Shown in pieces: positions 47,947 to 57,782 of a DNA stretch of 64,000 nucleotides. Source of the stretch: an uncultured Rhodobacterales bacterium (GTDB taxonomy: Bacteria > Pseudomonadota > Alphaproteobacteria > Rhodobacterales > Rhodobacteraceae). The notes beneath the pieces were generated by a model that had not been told where the DNA came from, did no database searches, and worked only from the letters and a program-made list of their open reading frames with translations. Each line of letters starts with the position of its first letter. Position 1 is the stretch's first letter. Both the position numbers and the translations under genes were made by a program. The stretch covers positions 1-64,000 of the forward strand of contig CAIMWI010000013.1 in the NCBI GenBank assembly GCA_903845215.1, written 5' to 3'.

Positions 47947-48417
47947 TCAGCCCCAGTGCATCACGCAGATCAGGGTGAAAAGCCTGCGCGCTGTTGCACT
48001 ATCGACCAACGCCTTGCCATCCAAACGCTCTTGCAAGACCCGTGCCCCCTCGTTGTGAATGCCGCGCCGTGCCATGTCGATCGCCTCGATTTGGGAAGGC
48101 GGCAGGCGTTTGACGGCCTCGAAATAGCTTTCGCAGATTTGGAAATAGTCTTTCACCACTTGGCGAAAAGGGCCAAGCGATAAATGAAACTCGGCCACTT
48201 TTTGCGCGGCTTGGTTGGATATGGCAAAGACCAGTCGCCCCTCGCGGATGGCAAGGCCCAGATGGTAGGGGCCGGGGTATTCGGCAGCGCGGGGGATGGC
48301 AAAGCTGTTGTCTTCCAACAGATCAAAGATCGCCACTTTGCGTTCTTGGTCAATTTCGGCCGTGGGGGCGGCAAGGCCGCGGTCGTCTAGGTCAATGGCA
48401 TAGATGCGGTTGGTCAT
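47947..48417 (-). CDS. UPF0262 family protein
   Basis: 156-residue cytoplasmic protein of the alphaproteobacterial UPF0262 family. Recognisable pieces are RIYAIDLDDRGL at the start, ERKVAIFDLLEDNSF, and the helical C-terminal IEAIDMARRGIHNEGARVL. It overlaps hisD by 4 nt (ATGA) and abuts the phosphatase gene. The conserved linkage to hisD suggests cotranscription but does not reveal the function. Confidence 0.9.
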   Translation of the reverse strand: MTNRIYAIDLDDRGLAAPTAEIDQERKVAIFDLLEDNSFAIPRAAEYPGPYHLGLAIREGRLVFAISNQAAQKVAEFHLSLGPFRQVVKDYFQICESYFEAVKRLPPSQIEAIDMARRGIHNEGARVLQERLDGKALVDSATARRLFTLICVMHWG

Positions 48418-49724
48418 TCCCGCCCCCCATTCAGCGCATCAAGGCGTGCGCGCACGGAAAGACCGTGGGCTTCAAGGCTTTCCGATTGCGCCAAGCGTTC
48501 GGCGGCAGGGCCAATGGCTGCAAGCGCGGCTGGCGTCATCTTGGCGAGGGTGGTGCGTTTAAGAAAGTCCATCACTGACAGTCCGCTGGAAAACCGTGCC
48601 GAGCGTGCGGTGGGCAGCACATGGTTCGGCCCGCCCACGTAATCGCCGATGGCTTCCGGAGTCCATGCCCCCAAGAAGATCGCCCCCGCATGGGTGATCT
48701 TTTGGCTTAACGCGTCCGGATCGGCCACGCACAGTTCCAGATGTTCGGGGGCGATGCGGTTGGACAGGGCGGCCGCCTCGTCCAGATCGCGCACGGTGAT
48801 GACAGCACCGTTGTGCGCCCAAGACGCGCCGGCAATGGCGCGGCGCTGCAGGGTTTGCAGGCGCGCTTCTACGGCTGCCGCCACAGCACGGCCAAAGGCG
48901 GCGTCGGTGGTGATCAAGATCGACTGCGCGCTTTCGTCATGTTCGGCTTGGCTCAGCAAATCCAGCGCCAGCCAATCGGGGCTGTTGTCGGCATCAGCGA
49001 TGACCAAAATCTCAGACGGCCCCGCGATCATATCAATGCCCACGCGCCCGAACACCCGCCGTTTGGCCGCCGCCACATAGGCATTGCCCGGGCCCGTGAT
49101 CTTATCCACCGCCGCAATCGACGCCGTGCCATAAGCCAAAGCCGCAATCGCCTGCGCCCCGCCGATGCGGTAGACCAGATCGACGCCCGCAATTTGGGCG
49201 GCCAGTAAGACCAAGGGGTTAACCACGCCACCCGGTGTCGGGCAAGCCACCACCAGCCGCTGCACGCCTGCCACCTTGGCCGGAATGGCGTTCATCAGCA
49301 CCGAAGAGGGATAAGAGGCCAGCCCGCCGGGCACATAAAGCCCCGCCGCTGACACCGGCGTCCAGCGCCAGCCAAGTTCGGCACCCACGTCATCTGTCCA
49401 GCGCGCATCCTGCGGCATCTGGCGGGCGTGATAGGCGCGGATGCGGTCTGCCGCCAGTTCCAGCGCCGCGCGGTCGTCGGACGAGACTTTGGCACATTCT
49501 TGCGCGATCTCGTCGGGTGAAAAGGCGAGGGTTTGCGGGGTCAGGGCCGTGCGGTCAAACTTCGTGGTCAAGTCGATCACCGCCGCATCGCCGCGCGCGC
49601 GCACATCGGCGATGATGGCAGCGACCGCCTGATCCACATCCTCGGCCTCTTCGCGTTTCAGGCCCAGCAGGGCTTGAAAACGGGGTTCGAAATCGGGGTC
49701 TTGGGTGGACAGGAACACGGGCAT
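48414..49724 (-). CDS. hisD: Histidinol dehydrogenase
   Basis: 436-residue zinc enzyme for the last two steps of histidine synthesis, oxidising L-histidinol to L-histidine with two NAD. Family segments visible are YVPGGLASYPSSVLMNAIPAKVAG in part, KITGPGNAYVAAAK, DMIAGPSEILVIAD, the zinc/substrate site LSQAEHDESAQ, and GPNHVLPTARSARFSSGLSV in part. ATG 49724 with AAAGG upstream is preferred to a start 13 codons earlier. It leads the hisD-UPF0262-phosphatase operon. Confidence 0.95.
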   Translation of the reverse strand: MPVFLSTQDPDFEPRFQALLGLKREEAEDVDQAVAAIIADVRARGDAAVIDLTTKFDRTALTPQTLAFSPDEIAQECAKVSSDDRAALELAADRIRAYHARQMPQDARWTDDVGAELGWRWTPVSAAGLYVPGGLASYPSSVLMNAIPAKVAGVQRLVVACPTPGGVVNPLVLLAAQIAGVDLVYRIGGAQAIAALAYGTASIAAVDKITGPGNAYVAAAKRRVFGRVGIDMIAGPSEILVIADADNSPDWLALDLLSQAEHDESAQSILITTDAAFGRAVAAAVEARLQTLQRRAIAGASWAHNGAVITVRDLDEAAALSNRIAPEHLELCVADPDALSQKITHAGAIFLGAWTPEAIGDYVGGPNHVLPTARSARFSSGLSVMDFLKRTTLAKMTPAALAAIGPAAERLAQSESLEAHGLSVRARLDALNGGRE

Positions 49725-49786
49725 GGCACAACCTTTTGCTTTGGGGTTCCTTAGCGGCACCAAGGCTGTGCTGCAAGGCGGCGCCC

Positions 49787-50800
49787 TTAGGTCACACTGC
49801 CGAAATGCGAAAAGCGGTGGGGTGACAGCCCGTATTTCTTGCGAAAGCTTTTGGAAAAATGTGACGCACTGGCAAAGCCGCAGGCCACGGCAACTTCGGT
49901 GACTTTCATATCGGTTTCGGCCAGAAGGGCGCGGCCGCGTGCAAGGCGCAGGTCGTTCATATAGCGCACAGGTGTGATGCCCAGATGCGCAGAGAACAAC
50001 CGTTCGATCTGGCGGCGCGACAGGGCCAGATGGGCGGCACAGGCGTCAAGATCGAAATCTTCTTCAATCCGCGCTTCTAAGAAAGCTGCGGCCTGTAAGA
50101 GTTTTTCGTGCCTTGTGCCCAAACGCGCTGCCAATGAGGTGGTTTGCTGATCGGCCTCGTCGCGCTTTTGGGTCAACAGGCACATATTCATCACCTCTTG
50201 CCCCAAGGCCGCGCCATGGCGATCGGCAATCAGCTTCAGCATCAGATCGGCGGCGGCGACCCCGCCAGCACAGGTCATCACGCGGTCGTCGATGCAAAAA
50301 ACTTGGCGGGCGGGGGCCATATCGGGGTGAAGCTCGGCAAAGGCGGGGATATTGTCCCAATGCAGGGTGAATTTGCGGCCTTTCAGAATGCCTGCCGCGG
50401 CCAACGCATAGGCCCCCGTGCAAAGTCCGCCCACAATCCGCCCGCGCCGCCACAGTGCACGCAGCCAATCACCCAAGGCTTGCGAGGCTTTGCCTTCGGG
50501 TTCCACGCCCGAGACGACAAAGATGATCCCCTCGGGCTGGGCGGTTGACCAGGGCGCGTCCACCACAATCGGCACGCCGTTGGAACAGGCCACTGGCTGG
50601 CCGTCATCGGACAGGATTTGCCAGCGAAACAGCACCTGACCTGTCAATTGATTGGCCATGCGCAAAGGTTCAAGGGCGGCGGCAAAGGCCAGCATGGTGA
50701 ACTTGGGCAGCAAGACGAAGGTCACGTTCAGCGCGCGCTCTTGGGCGGCAACACTGACATGGGCTGCGCCCTTAGAGATGAATTTGACCGTTTCTTGCAT
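49787..50800 (-). CDS. GlxA family AraC-type transcriptional regulator
   Basis: 337 residues: an N-terminal DJ-1/PfpI-like domain (about 25-205) with the family Cys in GGLCTGAYALAAAGIL, then an AraC-type DNA-binding domain (about 235-330) with two helix-turn-helix units (LSRRQIERLFSAHLG and VTEVAVACGFASASHFSKSFRKKYG). Relatives control carnitine, choline, glycine betaine or arginine use. An MttB-family gene lies at 61878 but is not adjacent, so the target is unknown. Confidence 0.88.
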   Translation of the reverse strand: MQETVKFISKGAAHVSVAAQERALNVTFVLLPKFTMLAFAAALEPLRMANQLTGQVLFRWQILSDDGQPVACSNGVPIVVDAPWSTAQPEGIIFVVSGVEPEGKASQALGDWLRALWRRGRIVGGLCTGAYALAAAGILKGRKFTLHWDNIPAFAELHPDMAPARQVFCIDDRVMTCAGGVAAADLMLKLIADRHGAALGQEVMNMCLLTQKRDEADQQTTSLAARLGTRHEKLLQAAAFLEARIEEDFDLDACAAHLALSRRQIERLFSAHLGITPVRYMNDLRLARGRALLAETDMKVTEVAVACGFASASHFSKSFRKKYGLSPHRFSHFGSVT

Positions 50801-50869
50801 AGGCCCCCCCTGCGGTGCTTAAGCTAACACAGGTTGGACAGCATTGCATCGGGGCAAAGCGGTTTGGCT

Positions 50870-52588
50870 TTAGGTGCGCACGCCGGCGAATTTGACCTGC
50901 CAGTCGGCGCGTTCTTCATCGGTGATCTTGCGAAACAGGTTTTCGGGCACGGCAAATTCATGCCCCGAGGGCAGGGCGCGGATGGCTTCGGGCACGTCGT
51001 TTGGCCAAGTCCAGTCGGTGGAGTTCAGTGCTGTCATCATGGCTGCCGCCGCGTCGGGGATGAAGGGGGCCGACAGGATCGCATAGATGCGGATCAGGTT
51101 CAGCGCCAAGCGGATCATGGCTTGGGCTTGGTCTGGATCGGTTTTCACCACGCTCCACGGGGCGGCGGATTGCAGGTATTCGTTGCCCACCACCCAGATG
51201 CCGCGCAATTCGGCGGCGGCTTTGCGCACCTCCATCTCGGCCATCAGGGTTTCATAGGTGCGAATGCGCGCGCCCAGATCGGCGATCAGGGCGGTTTCCT
51301 GCGCACCAAAGGCCCCACCTGCGGGGATGGTATCGCCGAATTTCGACTTGGCAAACTTGGTGACTCGGCTGACCAGATTGCCCAAGACATCCGCCAAGTC
51401 TTTGTTGACCGAGGCTTGGAAATTCTCCCAAGTAAACTCGGCGTCAGAGCTTTCGGGGGCGTGCGACAGCAGCCACCAGCGCCAATAATCCGACGGCAGG
51501 ATCGACAGGGCCTGATCCATAAACACCCCGCGCCCGCGCGAGGTGGAAAACTGGCCGCCGTCATAGTTGAGGTAATTGAACGACTTCAGGTAATCGACCA
51601 TCTTCCACGGCTCGCCCGAGCCTAAGATCGTGGCGGGGAAAGACAGGGTGTGGAAGGGCACGTTGTCTTTGCCCATGAACTGGTAATAGGTCACGTCCGC
51701 GGCCCCCTTGTCGGTGCGCCACCAGCGTTCCCACGCGTCATCGCCCAAGCCGTTGGCATCGGCCCATTCGGCGGTGCCTGCGATATATTCGATGGGGGCA
51801 TCGAACCAGACGTAAAACACCTTGCCCTCCATCCCCGGCCAAGGCTGGTCGCCGCGCTTGACCGGAATGCCCCAATGCAAATCGCGCGTGATGCCGCGAT
51901 CTTGCAACCCGTCGCCGTCATTAAGCCATTTCTTGGCGATCGAGGTCGTCAGGATCGGCCAATCGTGTTTGGATTCGATCCACGCTTCCAGCTTATCGCG
52001 CAAAGACCGCTGCATCAGATACAAGTGCTTGGTTTCGCGCACCTCTAGGTTGGTTGACCCTGACACGGTGGAATGGGGGTTGATCAGGTCGGTCGGGTCT
52101 AACTGCTTGGTGCAATTGTCGCATTGATCGCCCCGTGCCGAGGTATAGCCGCAGTTGGGGCAGGTGCCTTCGATATAGCGGTCAGGCAGAAAGCGGCCAT
52201 CGTCGATGGAATAGACTTGGCTTTCGGACACCTCGCGGATCAGGCCGTTGTCGGCCAGAACGCCGGCAAAATGCTGGGTCAGCCTGTGGTTGCGCTGGCT
52301 GGAAGAGCGGCCGAAATGGTCAAACGACAGCCGGAACCCGCGTGCGATTTCGGCCTGCACCTCATGCATTTCGGCGCAATATTGATCGACCGGCTTGCCC
52401 GCTTTGGCAGCGGCGAGTTCGGCAGGTGTTCCGTGTTCGTCGGTGGCGCAGATGAACATCACCTCGTGCCCGCGGGCGCGGGAGTAGCGCGCAAACAGGT
52501 CAGCGGGCAGCTGGCTGCCCACCAGATTGCCCAAATGCTTGATTCCGTTGATATAAGGAATGGCCGAGGTGATCAGAATCCGTGCCAT
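50870..52588 (-). CDS. metG: Methionyl-tRNA synthetase
   Basis: 572-residue class I synthetase. It has the start [16 protein letters not shown] with the HIGH-type signature at 18-21, a zinc-binding module [17 protein letters not shown], and a KMSKS-equivalent FSTSRGRG in which the Lys is replaced, as in the MetRS1-like branch of some alphaproteobacteria. The C-terminal tRNA-binding EMAP domain is absent. ATG 52588 with AAGGGG upstream was chosen. The ImuA-like gene lies 67 bp upstream on the same strand. Confidence 0.95.
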   Translation of the reverse strand: MARILITSAIPYINGIKHLGNLVGSQLPADLFARYSRARGHEVMFICATDEHGTPAELAAAKAGKPVDQYCAEMHEVQAEIARGFRLSFDHFGRSSSQRNHRLTQHFAGVLADNGLIREVSESQVYSIDDGRFLPDRYIEGTCPNCGYTSARGDQCDNCTKQLDPTDLINPHSTVSGSTNLEVRETKHLYLMQRSLRDKLEAWIESKHDWPILTTSIAKKWLNDGDGLQDRGITRDLHWGIPVKRGDQPWPGMEGKVFYVWFDAPIEYIAGTAEWADANGLGDDAWERWWRTDKGAADVTYYQFMGKDNVPFHTLSFPATILGSGEPWKMVDYLKSFNYLNYDGGQFSTSRGRGVFMDQALSILPSDYWRWWLLSHAPESSDAEFTWENFQASVNKDLADVLGNLVSRVTKFAKSKFGDTIPAGGAFGAQETALIADLGARIRTYETLMAEMEVRKAAAELRGIWVVGNEYLQSAAPWSVVKTDPDQAQAMIRLALNLIRIYAILSAPFIPDAAAAMMTALNSTDWTWPNDVPEAIRALPSGHEFAVPENLFRKITDEERADWQVKFAGVRT

Positions 52589-52655
52589 GTCGCGCCCCTT
52601 AATCCAGTTTTGCCATCGTTTAGCGCAAGGCGCGGCCAAGGGCCATATGCTTGCG

Positions 52656-53324
52656 TTAGGATGGGCTGTGATCGGGCCAAAGCTTGGCCTCTAAAACGGC
52701 GGGGCCACTGGCATCGGCGGCGCGGCGTGAGAGGTGAAAGCGCGCCTCGGGCGCCATGCGGGCACGCAGGCGTTGCAAGACCCAAGCGCTGTGGCGCTGG
52801 ATCAGGGTGGATGCGCTGGGGGCGGCGGCCATATGCCAGCGGCTTTCGATGCCCTGCGCGCCGCCCATGTCAGGGGTCAGCAGCAGGCCAAGGGGGGGCA
52901 GGCGACCGGCGTGGCGGGCGGCCTCGGCCCCGGTTTCGGCGGCCAGATGCAAGCGGCGCACCGGTGTCAGTGCTGGAGGGCTGGGCAGATCGGCCAGCAC
53001 CAAGGGCACAGCGCCGGAACGCAGCGCCTCTTCCAGCGACCAAAGCAGGTCTTCGGGGCGCCGCGCGCGGGCAAACAAAATGCGGCCGGGGTCGGCCAAT
53101 TCGGCCAGCCCCGGCGGATAAAGCCGTTCTGGCAGCCAGCCCGGGCTGATCCACAAAACCGGCCCCTGACTTTCGCCCAAGATCAGGGCCGCCAAAGCCG
53201 TGCGCGCAGGCCCGCACACCTCATGCACCCGCCCGCGTGCCAAGCTTAGGCCCAAGCCCCCCGGCAGGGCTTGGGCGGGCCAAGGTTTGCGCCCCTCGGC
53301 GCTATGAAGAATCGCTAAGACCAT
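52656..53324 (-). CDS. ImuA-like (RecA/SulA-related) protein
   Basis: 222-residue protein resembling ImuA, a RecA-like factor that works with ImuB and DnaE2 in damage-induced mutagenesis. Similarities are the [16 protein letters not shown] start, a Walker-B-like [10 protein letters not shown], and [20 protein letters not shown]. No P-loop lysine (GKT) is visible, so ATP binding is doubtful. imuB and dnaE2 are not adjacent; the neighbour is metG. The assignment is moderate. Confidence 0.6.
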   Translation of the reverse strand: MVLAILHSAEGRKPWPAQALPGGLGLSLARGRVHEVCGPARTALAALILGESQGPVLWISPGWLPERLYPPGLAELADPGRILFARARRPEDLLWSLEEALRSGAVPLVLADLPSPPALTPVRRLHLAAETGAEAARHAGRLPPLGLLLTPDMGGAQGIESRWHMAAAPSASTLIQRHSAWVLQRLRARMAPEARFHLSRRAADASGPAVLEAKLWPDHSPS

Positions 53325-53419
53325 GCAGGCAGGCTAGCGTGTTCTTGATACGTTCTCAATCCCGTGGCTTTCCTTTATCGCCCTGTCGCCCTAGCTTGGC
53401 CGCACAGCAGGGGGATGCG

Positions 53420-54457
53420 ATGCGCCAGATTGATTTGGGACGGACCGGGATAAAAGTATCGCAACTGTGCCTTGGCACGATGACATGGGGCACGCAGAAC
53501 AGCGAAGCCGAAGGCCATGCGCAGATGGACATGGCGCTAGAGGCGGGCGTGAATTTCTGGGACACCGCCGAGATGTATCCCGTCAACCCCGTGTCCAAAG
53601 AAACCGCAGGGCGCACCGAATCTATCATCGGCACATGGTTTGCCACGCGCGGCGGGCGCGGCCGTGTGGTTTTGGCCAGCAAGATCGCAGGCGGCGGGCA
53701 AACTGCCATCCGCGACGGCATCGTGCCATCGGCCAGCGTGCTGCGCCAAGCGGTCGAGGGCAGCTTGCAGCGGTTGCAGACCGATTGGATCGACCTGTAT
53801 CAAATCCACTGGCCGGCCCGCAAACATTACCACTTTCGCGACAACTGGGCCTATGACCCGCGCCCCAACGACCGCGCCCAGACCGAAGCCTTGATGCTGG
53901 ATGTGCTGCGAGAGGGGGCCAAGCTGATCGCCGAAGGCAAGATCCGCGCCTTGGCCTTGTCGAATGAAACGGTTTGGGGGGCGGCCAAATGGCTGGCCTT
54001 GGCCGACCAGCACGGCTTGCCGCGCATGGCCAGCGTGCAGAACGAATATTCGCTGCTGTGTCGGCAGTTTGACACCGATTGGGCCGAATTGTCCGTGATG
54101 GAGGAGATGCCGCTTTTGGCCTTCTCTCCTCTGGCTTGCGGGATTTTGTCGGGCAAGTACCAAGGCGATGTCACCCCCCAAGGCTCGCGCCGGTCGCTGA
54201 ACCCGATCTTAAGCGGACGTATGACACCGCGCGTCTTGCCCGCCGCCCAAGCCTATCTGGACATCGCCGCCCGCCATGGATTGAACCCGTGCCAGATGGC
54301 CATCGCCTTCACCCAAACCCGCCCATTTGCCACGATCCCGATCGTGGGGGCCACCAGCTTGGCCCAATTGGCGGTGAACATAGCCCCCATCACTCTGTCA
54401 GATGCGGTGTTGCGCGACATCGCTGTGGCCCACAAAGCCCATCCGCAACCCTATTAA
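53420..54457 (+). CDS. Tas-like aldo/keto reductase
   Basis: 345-residue NADPH-dependent reductase of the Tas/YajO branch. Visible are the MRQIDLGRTGIKVSQLCLGT start, the catalytic NFWDTAEMYPVNP with Asp/Tyr, VVLASKIAGG, and the TDWIDLYQIHWPARKHYHF strand with the long Tas-like loop (PVNPVSKETAGRTE). ATG 53420 follows AGGGGG. The substrate is unknown. A small lipocalin gene starts 20 bp downstream. Confidence 0.87.
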   Translation: MRQIDLGRTGIKVSQLCLGTMTWGTQNSEAEGHAQMDMALEAGVNFWDTAEMYPVNPVSKETAGRTESIIGTWFATRGGRGRVVLASKIAGGGQTAIRDGIVPSASVLRQAVEGSLQRLQTDWIDLYQIHWPARKHYHFRDNWAYDPRPNDRAQTEALMLDVLREGAKLIAEGKIRALALSNETVWGAAKWLALADQHGLPRMASVQNEYSLLCRQFDTDWAELSVMEEMPLLAFSPLACGILSGKYQGDVTPQGSRRSLNPILSGRMTPRVLPAAQAYLDIAARHGLNPCQMAIAFTQTRPFATIPIVGATSLAQLAVNIAPITLSDAVLRDIAVAHKAHPQPY

Positions 54458-54477
54458 GCGCGATTGGACCTTTGCCT

Positions 54478-54957
54478 TTGCACCCCTTGATCCGCCTGAC
54501 CCTCGCCGCTGTTCTTTTGGCGGCTTGCAGCCATAAACCCGCCCCTCAGGCCAGCTTTCGTGACGCTGCCCGCCCGATCTATTCGCTGGCCGGTTTTGAT
54601 CCGGCACGGCTTTCGGGCGATTGGCAGCAGGTGGCGGGGTTCGGTACCGCCTGCCGTGGAGGCACGATCGAAATCGGTTCCGAGGCGCGCTATGCCCTTT
54701 GCCTGCCTGAGGGGCAAAAGCGGGGCAGGGGGGCAATGGTATCCCAACAACCGGGCCGCTTTGATCTGCAAGGGATTGGCCCGCTTTGGGTGCTTTGGGC
54801 CGATGCCGACAATCGCACAGTGGTCTTGGGCGCACCCTCTGGCCAATATGGCCTGATCTTGAACCGTGGGCCCGATTTGCCTGCCGACCGATTTGCGGCG
54901 GCGCGGGATATCTTGGGATTTAATGGCTATGATGTGGCCCAGTTGCAGGTCTATTGA
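54478..54957 (+). CDS. Lipocalin-like lipoprotein
   Basis: About 159 residues with a TTG start (54478; TTG 54487 is an alternative). The lipobox LLAACS predicts lipid anchoring. The mature part has lipocalin-like features: FDPARLSGDWQQVAGFGTAC near the N-terminus (the GxW motif) and a C-terminal ARDILGFNGYDVAQLQVY. Blc-type lipocalins bind lysophospholipids in the envelope. It is cotranscribed with the Tas-like reductase, and the desaturase follows after 70 bp. Confidence 0.75.
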   Translation: MHPLIRLTLAAVLLAACSHKPAPQASFRDAARPIYSLAGFDPARLSGDWQQVAGFGTACRGGTIEIGSEARYALCLPEGQKRGRGAMVSQQPGRFDLQGIGPLWVLWADADNRTVVLGAPSGQYGLILNRGPDLPADRFAAARDILGFNGYDVAQLQVY

Positions 54958-55027
54958 AAACGCTTGGAATGGCACCTTGCGAAGGGCGCAAAATTCCGCA
55001 ACCTTAGGGGTGTAAGCAGAGGTTCAC

Positions 55028-55936
55028 ATGCCGACTGACCGCCGCGACGTTGAAATTCCGACCGTCTTGATGCTGGCGGCCACCTATGCCGTATGGGCCG
55101 TGGGCACCCTTGTTTGGGGGCAAAGCGCTGTTTTGTCGGTGCTGCTGACCGGCGTGGCCATCGCCCAATTCCTATCGCTTCAGCACGAGGCGCTGCACGA
55201 TCACCCCTTTGCCAACCGCCATCTGAACGAGGCGCTGGTCTTTCCCGCCCTTGCCGTCTTTGTGCCCTATCGGCGCTTTCGCACCACCCATTTGCAACAC
55301 CACCACGACCCCGCCCTGACCGACCCCTATGACGATCCAGAATCAAACTATGTTGACCCGCAGGTTTGGGCCACTTTATCGCCCGTCCGTCGCCTTTTGC
55401 TGCGGGTGAACAACACGCTTTTGGGGCGGATCGTTGTGGGGCCGCTCTTAGGTACATGGTCCTTTGTTGCTGGCGATGTAAGGCTGATTTTGGGCGGCAA
55501 TCGCACGGTTTTGCACGATTGGGGGATGAATTTTATCGGCATGGTGCCGGTTATTGTATGGCTTTCGTGGGCTGCAATGCCGGCATGGGGCTACGGCTTG
55601 GCGATCTATGTGGCCATGGCGCTGCTGAAGATCCGCACCTTTCTGGAACACCGCGCCCATGAAGCCCACCGTGCACGCACGGTGATTGTCGAAGACCGTG
55701 GGCCGCTGGCTTTGTTGTACCTTAACAACAACTTCCATGTGGTCCACCATATGCACCCGGCTGTGGCGTGGTACAAACTGCCCAAGCTTTATGCCGAGCG
55801 TAAAGCCCATTATCTGCGGCGCAACGACGGCTATGTTTACCGCAGTTACGCGCAGGTTTTCGCCCAATATCTGCTGCGCGCCAAAGACCCCGTGCCGCAT
55901 CCGGTTTGGCCGGTGCACAAGGACGCGCGCGACTAG
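55028..55936 (+). CDS. Fatty acid desaturase family membrane protein
   Basis: 302-residue membrane di-iron enzyme. The three His boxes are present: HEALHD (53-58), HLQHHHD (88-94) and NFHVVHH (about 236), with paired hydrophobic stretches at about 12-50 and 160-190. It would desaturate or hydroxylate an acyl chain or other lipid. Nearby lipocalin fits a lipid role. The exact substrate cannot be read. Confidence 0.87.
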   Translation: MPTDRRDVEIPTVLMLAATYAVWAVGTLVWGQSAVLSVLLTGVAIAQFLSLQHEALHDHPFANRHLNEALVFPALAVFVPYRRFRTTHLQHHHDPALTDPYDDPESNYVDPQVWATLSPVRRLLLRVNNTLLGRIVVGPLLGTWSFVAGDVRLILGGNRTVLHDWGMNFIGMVPVIVWLSWAAMPAWGYGLAIYVAMALLKIRTFLEHRAHEAHRARTVIVEDRGPLALLYLNNNFHVVHHMHPAVAWYKLPKLYAERKAHYLRRNDGYVYRSYAQVFAQYLLRAKDPVPHPVWPVHKDARD

Positions 55937-55937
55937 G

Positions 55938-56534
55938 TTAGCTGATCCGCCGAAAGGTGGGCACGGGGCCTGAATTGTCAAAGAAGGGCACGCCGGGTTG
56001 TTCATGTCCGGCCAGAAGGGCGCGCAGTTCTGCCAAGACAATCTCTGTGATGAAGGGCAGATCAAGCGTGCGGGTTTCATCCAGCGACACCCAATGCAGG
56101 TGCGACAGTTCATCCTCGGCCCCTGAAAAATCTTCCAACGGGCCGTCGATATCGTCTGCGTCGGCCAGAAAAAAGCGCGCGTCAAACCGGCGGGGGCTGC
56201 CGGGTGGGGTGATGGCGCGAAAGATAAACCGCAGGGGGGCTGCGGGGGGCAGGCAAAGGCTGGTTTCCTCGCGCAATTCCCGCCGCACGCAGGCGACAAG
56301 GGCCGCAGGCGGCGGGGCGGCAGGCAGAAGATGCTGGCCCAAACGTGCCGCGCACACAGCCGACAGACTGACCGCATCGGTATGATCGCCGCTGTCCACC
56401 CGACCGCCCGGAAAGACGTATTTTGACGGCATAAACACCGCCCCCGCCCCGCGTTGACCCATCAATACCCGCCCCGCCCCGCCGCGCCGGACGAGAACGA
56501 CGCTGGCGGCAGGGGTTATGGGCACCTCAGACAT
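55938..56534 (-). CDS. NUDIX hydrolase (NUDT19-like)
   Basis: 198-residue hydrolase for a nucleoside-diphosphate-linked compound, possibly CoA or an NDP-sugar. The Nudix box is split: FPGGRVDSGD is followed by an insertion of about 40 residues before the catalytic RRELREETS, which is the NUDT7/NUDT19 arrangement. ATG 56534 overlaps the DUF983 gene by 8 nt; an earlier ATG at 56555 is possible. It is convergent with the desaturase gene, with no terminator between. Confidence 0.8.
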   Translation of the reverse strand: MSEVPITPAASVVLVRRGGAGRVLMGQRGAGAVFMPSKYVFPGGRVDSGDHTDAVSLSAVCAARLGQHLLPAAPPPAALVACVRRELREETSLCLPPAAPLRFIFRAITPPGSPRRFDARFFLADADDIDGPLEDFSGAEDELSHLHWVSLDETRTLDLPFITEIVLAELRALLAGHEQPGVPFFDNSGPVPTFRRIS

Positions 56535-56967
56535 GGTGTAAAACCGCTGGGTCATCGGCCGGATCGGCGGAAAAGCCGTGCATCCGCTTGGCCCATTGCA
56601 GGGCCACCATCGCGCCCTTAAGGCGCGGCAGCAGCACCAACGACAAAAGGGCGGTGCCGATCGTAAAAAAGGTCGCCATCACGGCCGGTTCGGGCCGCCA
56701 TTCGACAAAGACATACATCATCAGCGGCGCCATCAGATGGCCGACGATCAAAATCGTCAGGTAAGCGGGGCCATCATCGGCGCGCTGATGGGAATAATCC
56801 TCGCCACAGTTGGGGCAGGCATCGTTCACCTTCAGATAGCTGTGCAACAGCGCCCCTTTGCCACATTTTGGGCAGCGACAGGCAAATCCGCGACGGATAG
56901 CGGGCCAAGTGGGGCGCTCGGCGGTGACGGGGTCTTCGGTTAGGTAAGCGGGGTCAGAATGGGTCAT
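56527..56967 (-). CDS. DUF983 family membrane protein
   Basis: 146-residue protein with an N-terminal zinc ribbon (CRCPKCGKG and CPNCGED) and two hydrophobic segments (about 68-90 and 96-118), the pattern of DUF983. Relatives lie near cytochrome oxidase genes; the function is unknown. GGAAGG lies 8 nt before ATG 56967. It overlaps the NUDIX gene, so the two are coupled. Confidence 0.88.
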   Translation of the reverse strand: MTHSDPAYLTEDPVTAERPTWPAIRRGFACRCPKCGKGALLHSYLKVNDACPNCGEDYSHQRADDGPAYLTILIVGHLMAPLMMYVFVEWRPEPAVMATFFTIGTALLSLVLLPRLKGAMVALQWAKRMHGFSADPADDPAVLHHV

Positions 56968-57140
56968 GATATGTCCTTCCAATGCCTGATCTAGCGCAAA
57001 TCGATCGAGAAGTTGAGAGGCCGGCGATGCTGGCAGCAGAAAGTTTCACTTTTATTTCTGCGCCGCGACGGAAAGCTATGCGCTGCCCGTATCACCTGTA
57101 TCAAGACCAGCACAGGGCGGGTCTGGGATAGGAGCATAAG

Positions 57141-57698
57141 ATGCGCGTTTCGAGCAAAAAATTGGGTCTGGGTGTGGTGGCTTTGGCTGTGGCTTTGATG
57201 GGTTCGGCCGCGATTGCAGACAAGGCACATGACGGTGGCAAGGGTGGTCCGATGGGGCGCATGGGGCCAAGCTTTGATTTCGTGGCGGCTGACACGGATA
57301 AAGATGGCAAAGTGACGACAGCGGAATTTTCTGCCTACCGCGCCGGGATGGTGGCGGAAATTGACACCGACAAGGATGGTTTGCTGTCGGCCGAAGAATT
57401 GGTTGCCCTGCATACAAAGCGTGCGGCTGATCGTGCCAAAGAGCAGTCGTCGCGGATGGTGCAGGATCTGGATGCCGACGGCGATGGCAAGCTTTCGGTG
57501 GCCGAGATGATTGCGATGCCCGTGCCGCCGGATGCTTTTGAAGCGGCCGATACCTCTAACGACGGCGTGATTGATCAGGCCGAGGCTGAGGCCGCTATGA
57601 AGGCCATGATGCACGGGCCCGAAGGCGAGAACGGCCAACATGGCAAGCACCGCCATCACGGCAAGCACCGTGGCGGCAACGATCAAGGCGGAAACTGA
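57141..57698 (+). CDS. Exported EF-hand protein with His-rich tail
   Basis: 185 residues. A Sec signal peptide (about 1-26, ending SAAIA) predicts a periplasmic location. Four EF-hand loops of canonical form lie at 51-62, 75-86, 111-122 and 137-148 (for example DTDKDGKVTTAE and DADGDGKLSVAE). The C-terminus is His-rich (QHGKHRHHGKHRGG, 167-179), able to bind transition metals. It probably binds Ca and perhaps other metals. It precedes an ECF sigma-factor operon and may be its target or sensor component. Confidence 0.88.
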   Translation: MRVSSKKLGLGVVALAVALMGSAAIADKAHDGGKGGPMGRMGPSFDFVAADTDKDGKVTTAEFSAYRAGMVAEIDTDKDGLLSAEELVALHTKRAADRAKEQSSRMVQDLDADGDGKLSVAEMIAMPVPPDAFEAADTSNDGVIDQAEAEAAMKAMMHGPEGENGQHGKHRHHGKHRGGNDQGGN

Positions 57699-57713
57699 TC
57701 CTTCTTTGAAACC

Positions 57714-57742
57714 GCCGCGCGGCAGAACTTTTGCCGCGCGGC
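57714..57742 (+). terminator. Hairpin between the EF-hand and sigma-factor genes
   Basis: A perfect 11-bp GC-rich stem (57714-57724 with 57732-57742) and a 7-nt loop, without a U-run after it. It may partly terminate or stabilise the EF-hand transcript and set a lower level for the sigma-factor genes. Confidence 0.5.
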
Positions 57743-57782
57743 ACCGATTGCCCTGCTTGATCCAACCCGTTATCCCAAAAGG

